A stretch of 28,453 nt of DNA from an uncultured Roseburia sp. GTDB taxonomy: Bacteria > Bacillota > Clostridia > Lachnospirales > Lachnospiraceae. The stretch covers positions 1 to 28,453 of the forward strand of contig URJS01000022.1 in assembly GCA_900548205.1 (NCBI GenBank), in the 5' to 3' direction. Numbering within the stretch: the first letter of the stretch is position 1; every line of letters begins with the position of its first letter. The notes beneath the pieces are model-generated. The model ran no database searches and was not told the DNA's origin. It worked only from the letters and a program-made list of their open reading frames with translations. Shown in pieces: positions 15,190 to 22,915 of this stretch. The position numbers and the translations under genes are program-made.

Positions 15190-15951
15190 TTGGAGGTAAA
15201 AGGAAGAAAAATCGGCAAAGGGAGACCGCTCGTGTGCGTATCTGTTACGGAGCAGCACACGGAGGCTGTGCTTGAGGAGTTTGCGTATCTAAGTAAGAGC
15301 GATGCGGATATGATTGAGTGGAGGCTCGATTGCTTTGAGGGGATGTGTGACTGCAACGCAGTCCGTGCAGTGTTATCTGCCGCCGCGCCGCTCCTTAAGG
15401 AGAAGATTTTCTTATATACATTTCGGAGCAGGGAACAGGGCGGGGCAGCGGAGCTTGCGGACGAAGCGGTAGAGGATCTGCAGCAGCTTGCGGTGGAGGC
15501 GGGCTGCGTGGATTTTGTTGATCTTGAGTATTTTAGGGAGAAGCATCCAGCGCGAAAGATTTTGAGACTGAGGAGGGGGGGCGTCCGTGTGATTGCCTCA
15601 CATCATGATTTTTTGGAAACGCCAAAACCCGAGGTGATGCTGATGCTGCTTGAGAAGATGCGCGCAGGAGGCGCGGATGTCGTTAAGCTTGCGGTAATGC
15701 CGCAGAGTGCGGCGGATGTACTGGAGCTTTTGAAGGTCACGGCAGAGTTCCGTGAGAATTATCCACAGACGCCGGTAATCACAATGTCAATGGGAGCGTT
15801 TGGGAGCATCAGCAGAATCTGCGGCGAAACGTTTGGTTCATGTGTGACGTTTGGGGCACATCAAAGGGCAAGCGCGCCGGGACAGTATGAGCTGGAGCGA
15901 TTGTGCGGGATATTGGACGCCATTCATGAGAATAGTCAGACAGAAATCTAA
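15190..15951 (+). CDS. aroD: Type I 3-dehydroquinate dehydratase
   Basis: This enzyme converts 3-dehydroquinate to 3-dehydroshikimate by a Schiff-base mechanism. The 253-residue product has the family length and all key residues: the substrate-binding MIEWRLD (Glu43, Arg45), the catalytic His139 in ASHHDF, the Schiff-base Lys166 in VVKLAVM, and the closing loop HQRASAPGQ. It starts at TTG 15190, nine bases after GGAGGGAGG; no ATG start fits. No other aro gene is adjacent, so it is a stand-alone unit with its own promoter and terminator. A catabolic role in quinate use cannot be told from the sequence. Confidence 0.94.
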   Translation: MEVKGRKIGKGRPLVCVSVTEQHTEAVLEEFAYLSKSDADMIEWRLDCFEGMCDCNAVRAVLSAAAPLLKEKIFLYTFRSREQGGAAELADEAVEDLQQLAVEAGCVDFVDLEYFREKHPARKILRLRRGGVRVIASHHDFLETPKPEVMLMLLEKMRAGGADVVKLAVMPQSAADVLELLKVTAEFRENYPQTPVITMSMGAFGSISRICGETFGSCVTFGAHQRASAPGQYELERLCGILDAIHENSQTEI

Positions 15952-15961
15952 AATTATTATA

Positions 15962-16002
15962 AACACAGGGAGATTGCTTGACGGTGGCAATCTCCCTGTG
16001 TT
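15962..16002. terminator. aroD terminator hairpin (16-bp perfect stem)
   Basis: AACACAGGGAGATTGC and GCAATCTCCCTGTGTT are perfect complements around a nine-base loop, 10 bases after the aroD stop. The following sequence, TAATATCT, is only moderately T-rich. A candidate -35 of the next gene sits in its loop. Confidence 0.75.
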
Positions 16003-16007
16003 AATAT
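15978..16007 (+). promoter_or_regulatory. Candidate marR promoter inside the aroD terminator
   Basis: TTGACG (15978-15983) lies in the loop and right arm of the terminator, 18 bases before TAATAT (16002-16007). Expected start is near 16014, about 45 bases before the TTG of the MarR gene. The -10 matches 4 of 6. Confidence 0.4.
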
Positions 16008-16012
16008 CTAAC

Positions 16013-16044
16013 AACATTAAAAGATAACAATGTTAATTATTAAC
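16013..16044. promoter_or_regulatory. Candidate MarR operator (overlapping palindromes)
   Basis: GTTAATTATTAAC (16032-16044) is a perfect palindrome around one central T. AACATT (16013-16018) and AATGTT (16029-16034) form a second inverted repeat that overlaps it. MarR proteins bind AT-rich palindromes near their own promoters. The position between the proposed start of transcription and the ribosome binding site suits autorepression of the regulator and exporter operon. Confidence 0.5.
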
Positions 16045-16058
16045 AAGGTGGTGAGAAG

Positions 16059-16511
16059 TTGGAAGAATTATACGGAGAATTTTTTAATGCGATGAATCAG
16101 ATTCGTAAAATACGGATCGGAGATTTGTTTTCTGATCTGACGGAGGCGGACGGAATGACGCTCATGGCGGTCAGCCATGCAAAAAGAAGTGCAAAAAACG
16201 GGATCCTGACGGTTTCCGAGCTTGCAGAAAAGCTTCATACGCAGCCGTCAGCCGTGTCGCGTTCACTCAAAAGCCTTGAGGAGCAGGGACTGATCGAGCG
16301 GACGATCAACAGCACGGACCGGAGGAATACCTATGTCGGATTATCAGAATATGGGCAGAGTACCTGCGAAAAAATCGAGCATACGATGAGCGATTTTGCA
16401 CAGGCAGTTCTCTCGCGTATGAAGAAAGAGGATTTGGAGCGGCTTGTCGCTTATCTAAATGAGCTTTATCAGGTTGCGATGGAAGAAATTGAGGTTAGAA
16501 AGAACAAATAG
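16059..16511 (+). CDS. MarR-family transcriptional regulator
   Basis: The 150-residue protein has the winged helix-turn-helix of MarR: LTVSELAEKLHTQPSAVSRSL (recognition region about residues 49-69), then SLEEQGLIERTINSTDRRNTYVGLSEYG for the wing, and flanking dimerisation helices. It starts at TTG 16059 behind AAGGTGGTGAG. It is followed after 17 bases by two ABC exporter genes. The usual logic in this arrangement is a repressor that releases its own promoter when a drug or metabolite binds. A candidate palindromic operator lies just upstream. The ligand is unknown. Confidence 0.92.
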   Translation: MEELYGEFFNAMNQIRKIRIGDLFSDLTEADGMTLMAVSHAKRSAKNGILTVSELAEKLHTQPSAVSRSLKSLEEQGLIERTINSTDRRNTYVGLSEYGQSTCEKIEHTMSDFAQAVLSRMKKEDLERLVAYLNELYQVAMEEIEVRKNK

Positions 16512-16528
16512 GAAGGTGTAGAGGATTT

Positions 16529-18850
16529 ATGGGAAAAATTTTTAAGAATATGATCCCGTATTGGAAAACGTTGATCATTGTACTTTTGCTGTTATTTGTG
16601 CAGGCATGGTGCGATTTGTCGCTGCCGTCTTATACGTCGGATATCATTGACGTCGGGATTTTAAACAGCGGGGTGGAGCATGTGCTGCCCGTGGCTGTGA
16701 CGGAGCGGGAGTTTGAGGCGGCAAAGGTCTTTATGACAGACGAGGAGCTGACGCTTTGGGAGGAGAGCTATGAAAAGCAGGGGGAGATCTATGTCTGTAC
16801 GGTAACGGATGAGGAAAAGCTTGCCAAGTTAGATGAGAAGCTTGGGATTGCGCTGCTTGTCAATTATCAGATGACGTCGGTGGATGAGACGACGTTTCGC
16901 AAGAGCATCGCGGCACAGACCGGAACGGACGAACAGGTGTTAAACGCTATGAGTCTGGAACAGATCGGCGCGCTTATGAATGTCGAATTGGGCGTCGTTG
17001 AGCGGGAGGTGACCGACGAGAACGGCAATGTTACGACAGAGACATATGTGGATATGCGGGATATTTTTACAAGGATGACGGCAGCCGGAACGATTGACAG
17101 CGATTTGATTTTTTCCATGAGGGAGGAGCTTCAGAAAACAGTTGATACGATGGGAAGCTCTTTGACGAAATCTATGGGAATCGCCTATGCCATTCGCTGC
17201 AGCAAGGATGCAGGCGTCGACGTAGATACGCTCCAGACCGATTATTTATGGAGCGCCGGCTTAAAAATGGTAGGGATGGCGCTGTTAATGGGTGTTGCCA
17301 CTGTTTTGGTCGGCTTTTTGGGCGCAAGGATCGGCGCCGGCATCGGGCGCGATTTGAGAGGAAAGGTTTTTGAAAAGGTTGTCGGCTTTTCCAATGCGCA
17401 GATGGATCAGTTTTCCACGGCGTCGCTGATCACGAGGAGTACGAACGATATTCAGCAGGTGCAGATGGTCTCTGCAATGCTGATCCGCATGGTTGCATAC
17501 GCCCCGATTCTCGGGATTGGAGGTGTGATCAAGGTCATCCAGACAGGCGCCGGCATGAGCTGGATCATTGTGCTTGCGGTGCTTGTCATTTTGGGATATG
17601 TCGGTATTTTGATGTCGGTTGCGATGCCGCGCTTTCAGCTGATGCAAAAGCTGGTGGACCGTATCAATCTGGTAGCACGCGAGATTTTGACGGGTCTTTC
17701 CGTGATCCGTGCGTTTGGGCGGGAGAAAAAAGAGGAAGAACGGTTTGACGAGGCAAATCGTGACCTGACAAAAACAATGCTTTTTACAAACCGCGTGATG
17801 ACATTTATGATGCCGGGAATGATGATGCTTATGAATCTGCTCTCGGTAGGGATCGTATGGTTTGGTGCGCATAAGATCGATGCCGGAACGATGCAGGTAG
17901 GAGCGATGACGGCATTTATTACTTATGCGATGCAGATCGTAATGGCGTTTTTGATGCTGACGGTAATGTCTGTGATGCTTCCAAGAGCTGCGGTAGCCGC
18001 CGAGCGTATTGATGAGGTGCTGCGGACTGAGACCTCAATCGTTGAGAAGGAAAATCCTGCCGTCTTAACGGAGCACAGGGGAGCGATCGCGTTTTCCCAT
18101 GTAAATTTCCGCTATCCGGGCGCACAGGAGGATGCGCTGCACGATATTGATTTTGTGGCGGAGCCCGGAAAGACAACGGCGATTATCGGAAGCACCGGCT
18201 GCGGTAAGTCAACGCTTGTGAATCTGATCCCGCGTCTGTATGACGTGACAGGGGGGGAGATTACGTTAGACGGTACCGATATTCGTGAGCTTGCGCTGCA
18301 TGAGCTGCGCGAGGAAATTGGTTTTGTGCCGCAAAAGGGCGTACTGTTCTCGGGAACAATCGCATCAAACCTTCGTTTCGGAAGGGCGGAGGCGTCGGAT
18401 GAGGAGCTAAAGGAAGCGGCGCAGATTGCGCAGGCGGCAGATTTTATTGAAGAAAAGGAAGAAAAATACGACAGTCCGATCGCGCAGGGCGGCAGCAATG
18501 TGTCGGGCGGACAAAAGCAGCGTCTCGCCATCGCGCGGGCAATCGCGAAGAACCCGCAGATTTATATTTTTGACGACAGCTTTTCCGCGCTTGATCTAAA
18601 GACAGACGCTGCGCTGCGAAAGGCATTAGCGTCAAAGGTTTCGGATAAAACAGTGCTCATCGTTGCCCAGAGGATCAGTACGATCCTTCATGCAGATCAG
18701 ATTCTGGTGTTAAACGACGGAAGGATTGTCGGAAAGGGAACGCATGAGGAGCTGCTTGGAAGCTGCGAGACGTATCGGGAGATCGCAAAATCGCAGCTGT
18801 CCGCGAAGGAATTAGGACTGGAGGAAAGTGAGGTGTCGGACGATGAGTAA
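16529..18850 (+). CDS. ABC exporter subunit, half-transporter with large insertion
   Basis: This 773-residue membrane-ATPase half-transporter forms a pair with the next gene. The first membrane helix (about residues 11-30) is separated from the second (about 240-262) by roughly 190 extra hydrophilic residues. This makes it far longer than the usual 570-620. The insertion (rich in Glu, Asp and Thr; VTEREFEAAK, DENGNVTTETYVD) would lie outside the cell if topology is normal. The nucleotide-binding domain has Walker A GSTGCGKST (554-562) and a good signature NVSGGQKQR. However, the catalytic Glu is Asp (IFDDS) and the switch His is Gln (VAQR). This is the degenerate half of a heterodimer. Its stop overlaps the next start. 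Confidence 0.92.
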   Translation: MGKIFKNMIPYWKTLIIVLLLLFVQAWCDLSLPSYTSDIIDVGILNSGVEHVLPVAVTEREFEAAKVFMTDEELTLWEESYEKQGEIYVCTVTDEEKLAKLDEKLGIALLVNYQMTSVDETTFRKSIAAQTGTDEQVLNAMSLEQIGALMNVELGVVEREVTDENGNVTTETYVDMRDIFTRMTAAGTIDSDLIFSMREELQKTVDTMGSSLTKSMGIAYAIRCSKDAGVDVDTLQTDYLWSAGLKMVGMALLMGVATVLVGFLGARIGAGIGRDLRGKVFEKVVGFSNAQMDQFSTASLITRSTNDIQQVQMVSAMLIRMVAYAPILGIGGVIKVIQTGAGMSWIIVLAVLVILGYVGILMSVAMPRFQLMQKLVDRINLVAREILTGLSVIRAFGREKKEEERFDEANRDLTKTMLFTNRVMTFMMPGMMMLMNLLSVGIVWFGAHKIDAGTMQVGAMTAFITYAMQIVMAFLMLTVMSVMLPRAAVAAERIDEVLRTETSIVEKENPAVLTEHRGAIAFSHVNFRYPGAQEDALHDIDFVAEPGKTTAIIGSTGCGKSTLVNLIPRLYDVTGGEITLDGTDIRELALHELREEIGFVPQKGVLFSGTIASNLRFGRAEASDEELKEAAQIAQAADFIEEKEEKYDSPIAQGGSNVSGGQKQRLAIARAIAKNPQIYIFDDSFSALDLKTDAALRKALASKVSDKTVLIVAQRISTILHADQILVLNDGRIVGKGTHEELLGSCETYREIAKSQLSAKELGLEESEVSDDE

Positions 18851-20702
18851 CGAAAAGGAAAGAACACATAGCCGCCAGACGCATCACCACGGACCGATGG
18901 GCGGTCACGGAATGGGACATGTGGAAAAGGCAAAGGATTTTAAGGGGTCGATCGGTAAGCTTGCTGCTTATATGGGAAGATATAAAATTGCCATTTTTAT
19001 CGTCATGATTTTTGCCGCAAGCTCGACGGTGTTTGGCGTCGTCGGACCAAAGATTTTGGGAAAAGCGACGACGGCGCTCTCCGAGGGACTGATGGAAAAA
19101 ATACGCGGTACGGGTGTGATTGACTTTACCTATATCGGGAATGTGCTTTTATTTGTGCTTGCCCTGTATCTATGCAGTGCAATATTTTCCTTTATCCAGG
19201 GTTGGATCATGACCGGGATTACGCAGAAAATCTGCTACCGGATGCGGAGAGAGATTTCGAAAAAAATCAACCGGATGCCGATGAAATATTTTGAGAGCCG
19301 CACCTATGGCGAGGTGCTCTCGCGGATCACAAACGATGTCGATACGCTTGGGCAGGGGTTAAATCAGAGTATTACAACGATTATCACATCAGCGGCAACC
19401 TTGATCGGCGTGCTTGTAATGATGCTTAGTATATCGCCGTTAATGACCTTGATCGCGCTTGTCATCCTTCCGGTATCTGCCGGTTTGGTCTCTGTTGTTG
19501 TCAAGCATTCGCAAAAATATTTTAAGAGCCAGCAGGAATATCTTGGTCACATCAACGGACAGGTGGAGGAGGTTTACGGCGGACATCTTGTTGTAAAGGC
19601 GTTTAACCGCGAGAAGGATACACTGGAGGAGTTCCATAAGACAAATGATATTTTATATGAGTCTGCATGGAAGTCGCAGTTTTTCTCAGGCATGATGCAC
19701 CCGATCATGATGTTTGTCGGAAATCTCGGATATGCGGCAGTTGCGCTTTCCGGCGGTCTGCTTGCGATCAGGGGCGTGATCACGATCGGTGATATTCAGG
19801 CGTTTATTCAGTATGTCAGAAACTTTACATCACCGATCCAGCAGATTGCGCAGGTCATCAATCAGGTACAGTCGATGGCGGCAGCGTCAGAGCGCGTTTT
19901 TGAATTTCTCAATGAGGAGGAGGAGGATCAGATTGCGAACGGCCCGGCAGATATTCAGGCGGTAACGGGCGCGGTAAGCTTTGATCATGTAAGCTTTGGC
20001 TATCAGCCGGAGCAGACGATCATTCATGATTTCAGCGTGAAGGTCTCTCCGGGAGAAAAAATCGCCATTGTAGGACCGACTGGAGCGGGAAAGACGACGA
20101 TGGTCAAGCTTTTGATGCGCTTTTACGATGTAAACAGCGGAGAGATCTGTCTGGACGGACACAATATCAAGGATTTTAACCGCAGGGAATTAAGAGATGC
20201 GTTCGGCATGGTCTTACAGGATACGTGGCTGTTTAAGGGAACGATCATGGAGAATATCCGCTATGGAAGGCTGGACGCAACGGATGAGGAGGTGATCGCG
20301 GCGGCGAAGGCGGCGCATGCAGACCACTTTATCAAGACGCTTCCGGGCGGCTACCAGATGGAGCTGAACGAGGATGCAAGCAATGTGTCGCAGGGACAAA
20401 AGCAGCTTTTGACGATCGCACGGGCAATTCTCGCAGATAATAAGATTCTGATTTTGGATGAGGCGACCTCCTCTGTGGATACGCGTACTGAGGTTGCGAT
20501 CCAAAAGGCAATGGATAATCTGATGCGTGGAAGAACGAGCTTTGTGATCGCGCACCGTCTCTCGACGATCCGCGATGCAGACATGATTCTTGTCATGAAG
20601 GACGGCGATATTGTAGAGCAGGGAAATCATAAGGAGCTGCTTGCGGCGAATGGATTTTATGCAAGTCTTTACAATTCGCAGTTTGAAGAAACAGTAGCAT
20701 AA
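18843..20702 (+). CDS. ABC exporter subunit, catalytically competent half-transporter
   Basis: This 619-residue partner of the preceding gene has six membrane helices and an ATPase domain. It carries Walker A GPTGAGKT (411-418), Walker B ILILDEATS with the catalytic Glu540, and the switch His in IAHRLSTI. Its signature is SQGQ rather than SGGQ, which complements the degenerate site of the partner. Together they form one active and one inactive ATP site, as in heterodimeric multidrug exporters (TM287/288 and BmrCD types). The first 26 residues hold six histidines (THSRQTHHHGPMGGHGMGH), which could bind metal. ATG 18843 overlaps the upstream gene by eight bases. Substrate unknown. Confidence 0.94.
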   Translation: MSNEKERTHSRQTHHHGPMGGHGMGHVEKAKDFKGSIGKLAAYMGRYKIAIFIVMIFAASSTVFGVVGPKILGKATTALSEGLMEKIRGTGVIDFTYIGNVLLFVLALYLCSAIFSFIQGWIMTGITQKICYRMRREISKKINRMPMKYFESRTYGEVLSRITNDVDTLGQGLNQSITTIITSAATLIGVLVMMLSISPLMTLIALVILPVSAGLVSVVVKHSQKYFKSQQEYLGHINGQVEEVYGGHLVVKAFNREKDTLEEFHKTNDILYESAWKSQFFSGMMHPIMMFVGNLGYAAVALSGGLLAIRGVITIGDIQAFIQYVRNFTSPIQQIAQVINQVQSMAAASERVFEFLNEEEEDQIANGPADIQAVTGAVSFDHVSFGYQPEQTIIHDFSVKVSPGEKIAIVGPTGAGKTTMVKLLMRFYDVNSGEICLDGHNIKDFNRRELRDAFGMVLQDTWLFKGTIMENIRYGRLDATDEEVIAAAKAAHADHFIKTLPGGYQMELNEDASNVSQGQKQLLTIARAILADNKILILDEATSSVDTRTEVAIQKAMDNLMRGRTSFVIAHRLSTIRDADMILVMKDGDIVEQGNHKELLAANGFYASLYNSQFEETVA

Positions 20703-20724
20703 GAGAGAAAGAGAGCAGGATAAA

Positions 20725-21897
20725 ATGAGAGCCAGAACATGGATGGCGGCGGCAGCTGCGTTGCAAATAGTGTTTGCCTGCGGCTGCGGGATAAATGATG
20801 AGACCGCGCAGAAAAACGCAGGCGCAGAGACGGACACAGCCGGGGAGGTGCAGGGAGAGACGTCTGGCAGTCTGTCGGAGGACGCGCAGGCTTCACAGGC
20901 AGAGGGGGAATTGACAGTGACGTTTCTTGACGTTGGGCAGGGGAATGCCGTTCTCGTTCAAAGCGGGGGAGAAGCGATGCTCATCGACGGCGGAGACAGG
21001 GAGTATTCTTCTTTTGTGGTGAGCTGCCTGAAAAATGCAGGAGTGACGGAGCTTTCCTATGCAGTCGCTTCACATTATGATGCCGATCATTTAAACGGAA
21101 TCGTGGGAGCGCTCCATGCGTTTCCCTGCGCGGAGGTACTGGCGGCGGATTATGTCACTGATACGAGAGTGTACGAGTCTTTTTGCGAGGTGATCGCGGA
21201 GCAGGGCATAGAGCTTGTCTATCCCAAGGCAGGAGAGGTCTATGAGATCGGAGATGCGTCCTTTACGGTTGTCTGTCCTGACAGCTATGATCATGCGGAT
21301 GCAAATGATAATTCTGTGGGGATCCGTCTGGTGCATGGAGCTAACAGCTTTTTGATCTGCGGGGATGCAGGGGAAGCGTCTGAGGAGGCGATGCTTAAAA
21401 GCGGCGTTGTACTCGATTCAGATGTTTATCTTGCCAGCCATCACGGCAGCGACGGCTCCTCCAGCGCGGAGTTTTTGGAGGCGGTTTCCCCGGAGGCGGT
21501 TGTCATCAGTGTCGGAAAAGACAACCAGTACGGACATCCGTCCGCACGCGTGCTTGACGATGCCGCGGCAGTCGGTGCAGAAATTTATCGGACGGATCTG
21601 CAGGGAATGATTACGGTCACAAGCGATGGAGAGCAGCTGTTTTGGAACACGGAGCCGGCGGCGGAAAAGGAACAGAGTGTGAGTGAGGAGGCTTCCGGCG
21701 GGGCAGAGCAAGAGGCCATTTTGTCAGAAGGAGACGGTCAGGACATTTATATCCTCAATCAGAACACGAAAAAGTTTCATCTGCCCTCCTGCTCCAGCGC
21801 GAAGGATATTAACAGTGAAAATCGTGCCGAGTTTCAGGGAACGAGAGAGGAGCTGACAGGAGCTGGATATGAGCCATGTCAGAGGTGCAAGCCGTGA
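20725..21897 (+). CDS. Metallo-beta-lactamase-fold lipoprotein, ComEC-like hydrolase domain
   Basis: The 390-residue protein has a signal sequence with a lipobox-like VFAC (Cys19) followed by an acidic, Ala-rich linker (about 24-60), so it is probably an outer-face lipoprotein. Residues about 62-310 form a metallo-beta-lactamase domain like that of ComEC/Rec2 C-termini: FLDVGQGNA, LIDGG, HYDADH (117-122), CGDAGE and SHHGSDGS. The C-terminus (about 343-390) is a small separate module with a His and three Cys (FHLPSCSS, YEPCQRC), similar to Ada-type zinc modules. Such proteins are found in Firmicutes, but the substrate is unknown; nuclease or phosphodiesterase activity is a guess. It lies 22 bases after the exporter pair. 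Confidence 0.88.
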   Translation: MRARTWMAAAAALQIVFACGCGINDETAQKNAGAETDTAGEVQGETSGSLSEDAQASQAEGELTVTFLDVGQGNAVLVQSGGEAMLIDGGDREYSSFVVSCLKNAGVTELSYAVASHYDADHLNGIVGALHAFPCAEVLAADYVTDTRVYESFCEVIAEQGIELVYPKAGEVYEIGDASFTVVCPDSYDHADANDNSVGIRLVHGANSFLICGDAGEASEEAMLKSGVVLDSDVYLASHHGSDGSSSAEFLEAVSPEAVVISVGKDNQYGHPSARVLDDAAAVGAEIYRTDLQGMITVTSDGEQLFWNTEPAAEKEQSVSEEASGGAEQEAILSEGDGQDIYILNQNTKKFHLPSCSSAKDINSENRAEFQGTREELTGAGYEPCQRCKP

Positions 21898-21921
21898 GCA
21901 GGAAACCAACATTTAAAGGGA

Positions 21922-21950
21922 TTGTCATGACTGCACAGTCAGGTTATAAT
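21922..21950 (+). promoter_or_regulatory. Strong promoter with a palindrome in the spacer
   Basis: TTGTCA (21922-21927), a 17-base spacer and TATAAT (21945-21950). The spacer begins with TGACTG-CA-CAGTCA (21928-21941), a perfect two-arm palindrome between the two promoter boxes. A regulator bound here would directly control RNA polymerase. It lies 24 bases after the lipoprotein stop and 30 bases before the tiny ORF. Confidence 0.7.
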
Positions 21951-21979
21951 GATAGTAACGGCAGGTGATCGTGTGAAGT

Positions 21980-22120
21980 GTGACATTTTTGTTGCTGATC
22001 GTTATCAATGTCTTGTATAAAAGGGATGCGATTTCCGGTGGGATCGCACTGCTGTTAAACACGATGGACATGCTCGCGTTTTATGCCGGCAACCGTGTGT
22101 GGGAGCGGCGTTGCCGGTAG
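21980..22120 (+). CDS. Small hydrophobic protein (46 residues), possible DUF2061-like remnant
   Basis: From GTG 21980 a 46-codon frame encodes FLLLIVINVLYKRDAISGGI, a second hydrophobic part (ALLLNTMDMLAFYAGN) and a basic RVWERRCR tail. The end (FYAGNRVWERR) is reminiscent of the Tyr...His-Glu-Arg-x-Trp ending of DUF2061 membrane proteins, but the match is weak. The start is uncertain, because only a partial AGGTGAT precedes it. It sits between a strong promoter and a terminator, so the unit is probably transcribed. It may be a real micro-protein, a truncated membrane gene, or a small RNA with an accidental frame. Confidence 0.4.
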   Translation: MTFLLLIVINVLYKRDAISGGIALLLNTMDMLAFYAGNRVWERRCR

Positions 22121-22146
22121 GACCGGACAAAGGAACAGGGGGCAGG

Positions 22147-22174
22147 GAAAAGGGCACTGGAAGTGTCCTTTTTC
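22147..22174 (+). terminator. Terminator of the small transcription unit
   Basis: AAAAGGGCACT pairs with AGTGTCCTTTT around GGA (one G-U pair), with the T-run TTTTT forming the right arm and tail, 26 bases after the small ORF. Confidence 0.75.
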
Positions 22175-22234
22175 TGGCTTTATAGGAAAACGGGGCTGAA
22201 TCCGCAGCCGTGATTTGGAAAATGGAGGAACAGA

Positions 22235-22915
22235 ATGAAGCAGATTTATGTGCACGGTCTGGGACAAAAGCCGGAGAGCTGGCAGGGAGTAATGGAGCAG
22301 TTACATACGGACGAAGCCTGTATATGCCCGGACTTGTCAGAGCTTGTCCGCGGAAAAGAAGTGACATACCCAAATCTCTACACCGCATTTTCTGCCGTGT
22401 GCGATGCAGTCGGGGAACCCTTCGTGCTCTGCGGCTTGTCGCTGGGCGGCGTGTTAGCCCTCCACTATGCGACGGAGCATCCGGACAGAGTAAAGGCGCT
22501 GGTTTTGATCGGGGCACAGTACAAAATGCCGAAGCATTTGCTGCGGTTTCAAAATGCAGTCTTTCGGTTTTTGCCAAAGGCTGCGTTCCGCTCGATGGGC
22601 TTTGAAAAGGATGAGGTTTTAAAACTCTGCAAAACAATGAGTAAACTGGATTTTAGCGATTCCCTTGATAAAATTTCCTGCCCGTCCCTGATCGTGTGTG
22701 GGCAGAGGGATCAGGCAAATAAAAGGGCTGCCGCAGAGCTTGCCGGCCGTCTGCCCCATGCAAGACTTGCAAAGCCCGGCGGAGTGGGGCATGAGGTAAA
22801 CACCGAAGCGCCGGAAAAGCTGGCCAAACTGCTCCGTGAATTTTACAGTGATCAGTTAGGAGAATGTGAAAATGGATATGCTTCGGACCGAACGTCTGAT
22901 ATTGCGAAAATTTGA
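22235..22915 (+). CDS. Alpha/beta hydrolase
   Basis: This 226-residue serine hydrolase has the alpha/beta fold. It shows the oxyanion HGLG near the N-terminus, the nucleophile Ser69 in CGLSLGG, Asp159 in CGQRD and His186 in GVGHEVN, forming a complete triad. AATGGAGGAACAG precedes ATG 22235. The substrate cannot be told. Its C-terminus runs 44 bases into the next gene, with an unusual polar tail (after about residue 208), whereas the family normally ends close to that residue. The stop may have been extended by mutation. It is translated just ahead of, and partly overlapping, the GNAT gene. Confidence 0.87.
   Translation: MKQIYVHGLGQKPESWQGVMEQLHTDEACICPDLSELVRGKEVTYPNLYTAFSAVCDAVGEPFVLCGLSLGGVLALHYATEHPDRVKALVLIGAQYKMPKHLLRFQNAVFRFLPKAAFRSMGFEKDEVLKLCKTMSKLDFSDSLDKISCPSLIVCGQRDQANKRAAAELAGRLPHARLAKPGGVGHEVNTEAPEKLAKLLREFYSDQLGECENGYASDRTSDIAKI

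Noticed and set aside
17285..17872. 195-codon minus-strand His-rich frame opposite the first ABC gene
   Set aside because: Antisense of membrane helices rich in ATG and GTG codons; no ribosome binding site or promoter.
20214..20837. 207-codon minus-strand frame across the end of the second ABC gene and start of the lipoprotein gene
   Set aside because: It overlaps two well-supported genes on the other strand and has no recognisable domain.
22005..22637. 210-codon minus-strand frame across the mini unit and hydrolase gene
   Set aside because: It runs through the terminator hairpin and opposite a hydrolase with a full catalytic triad; composition is Pro/Arg-rich shadow-like.
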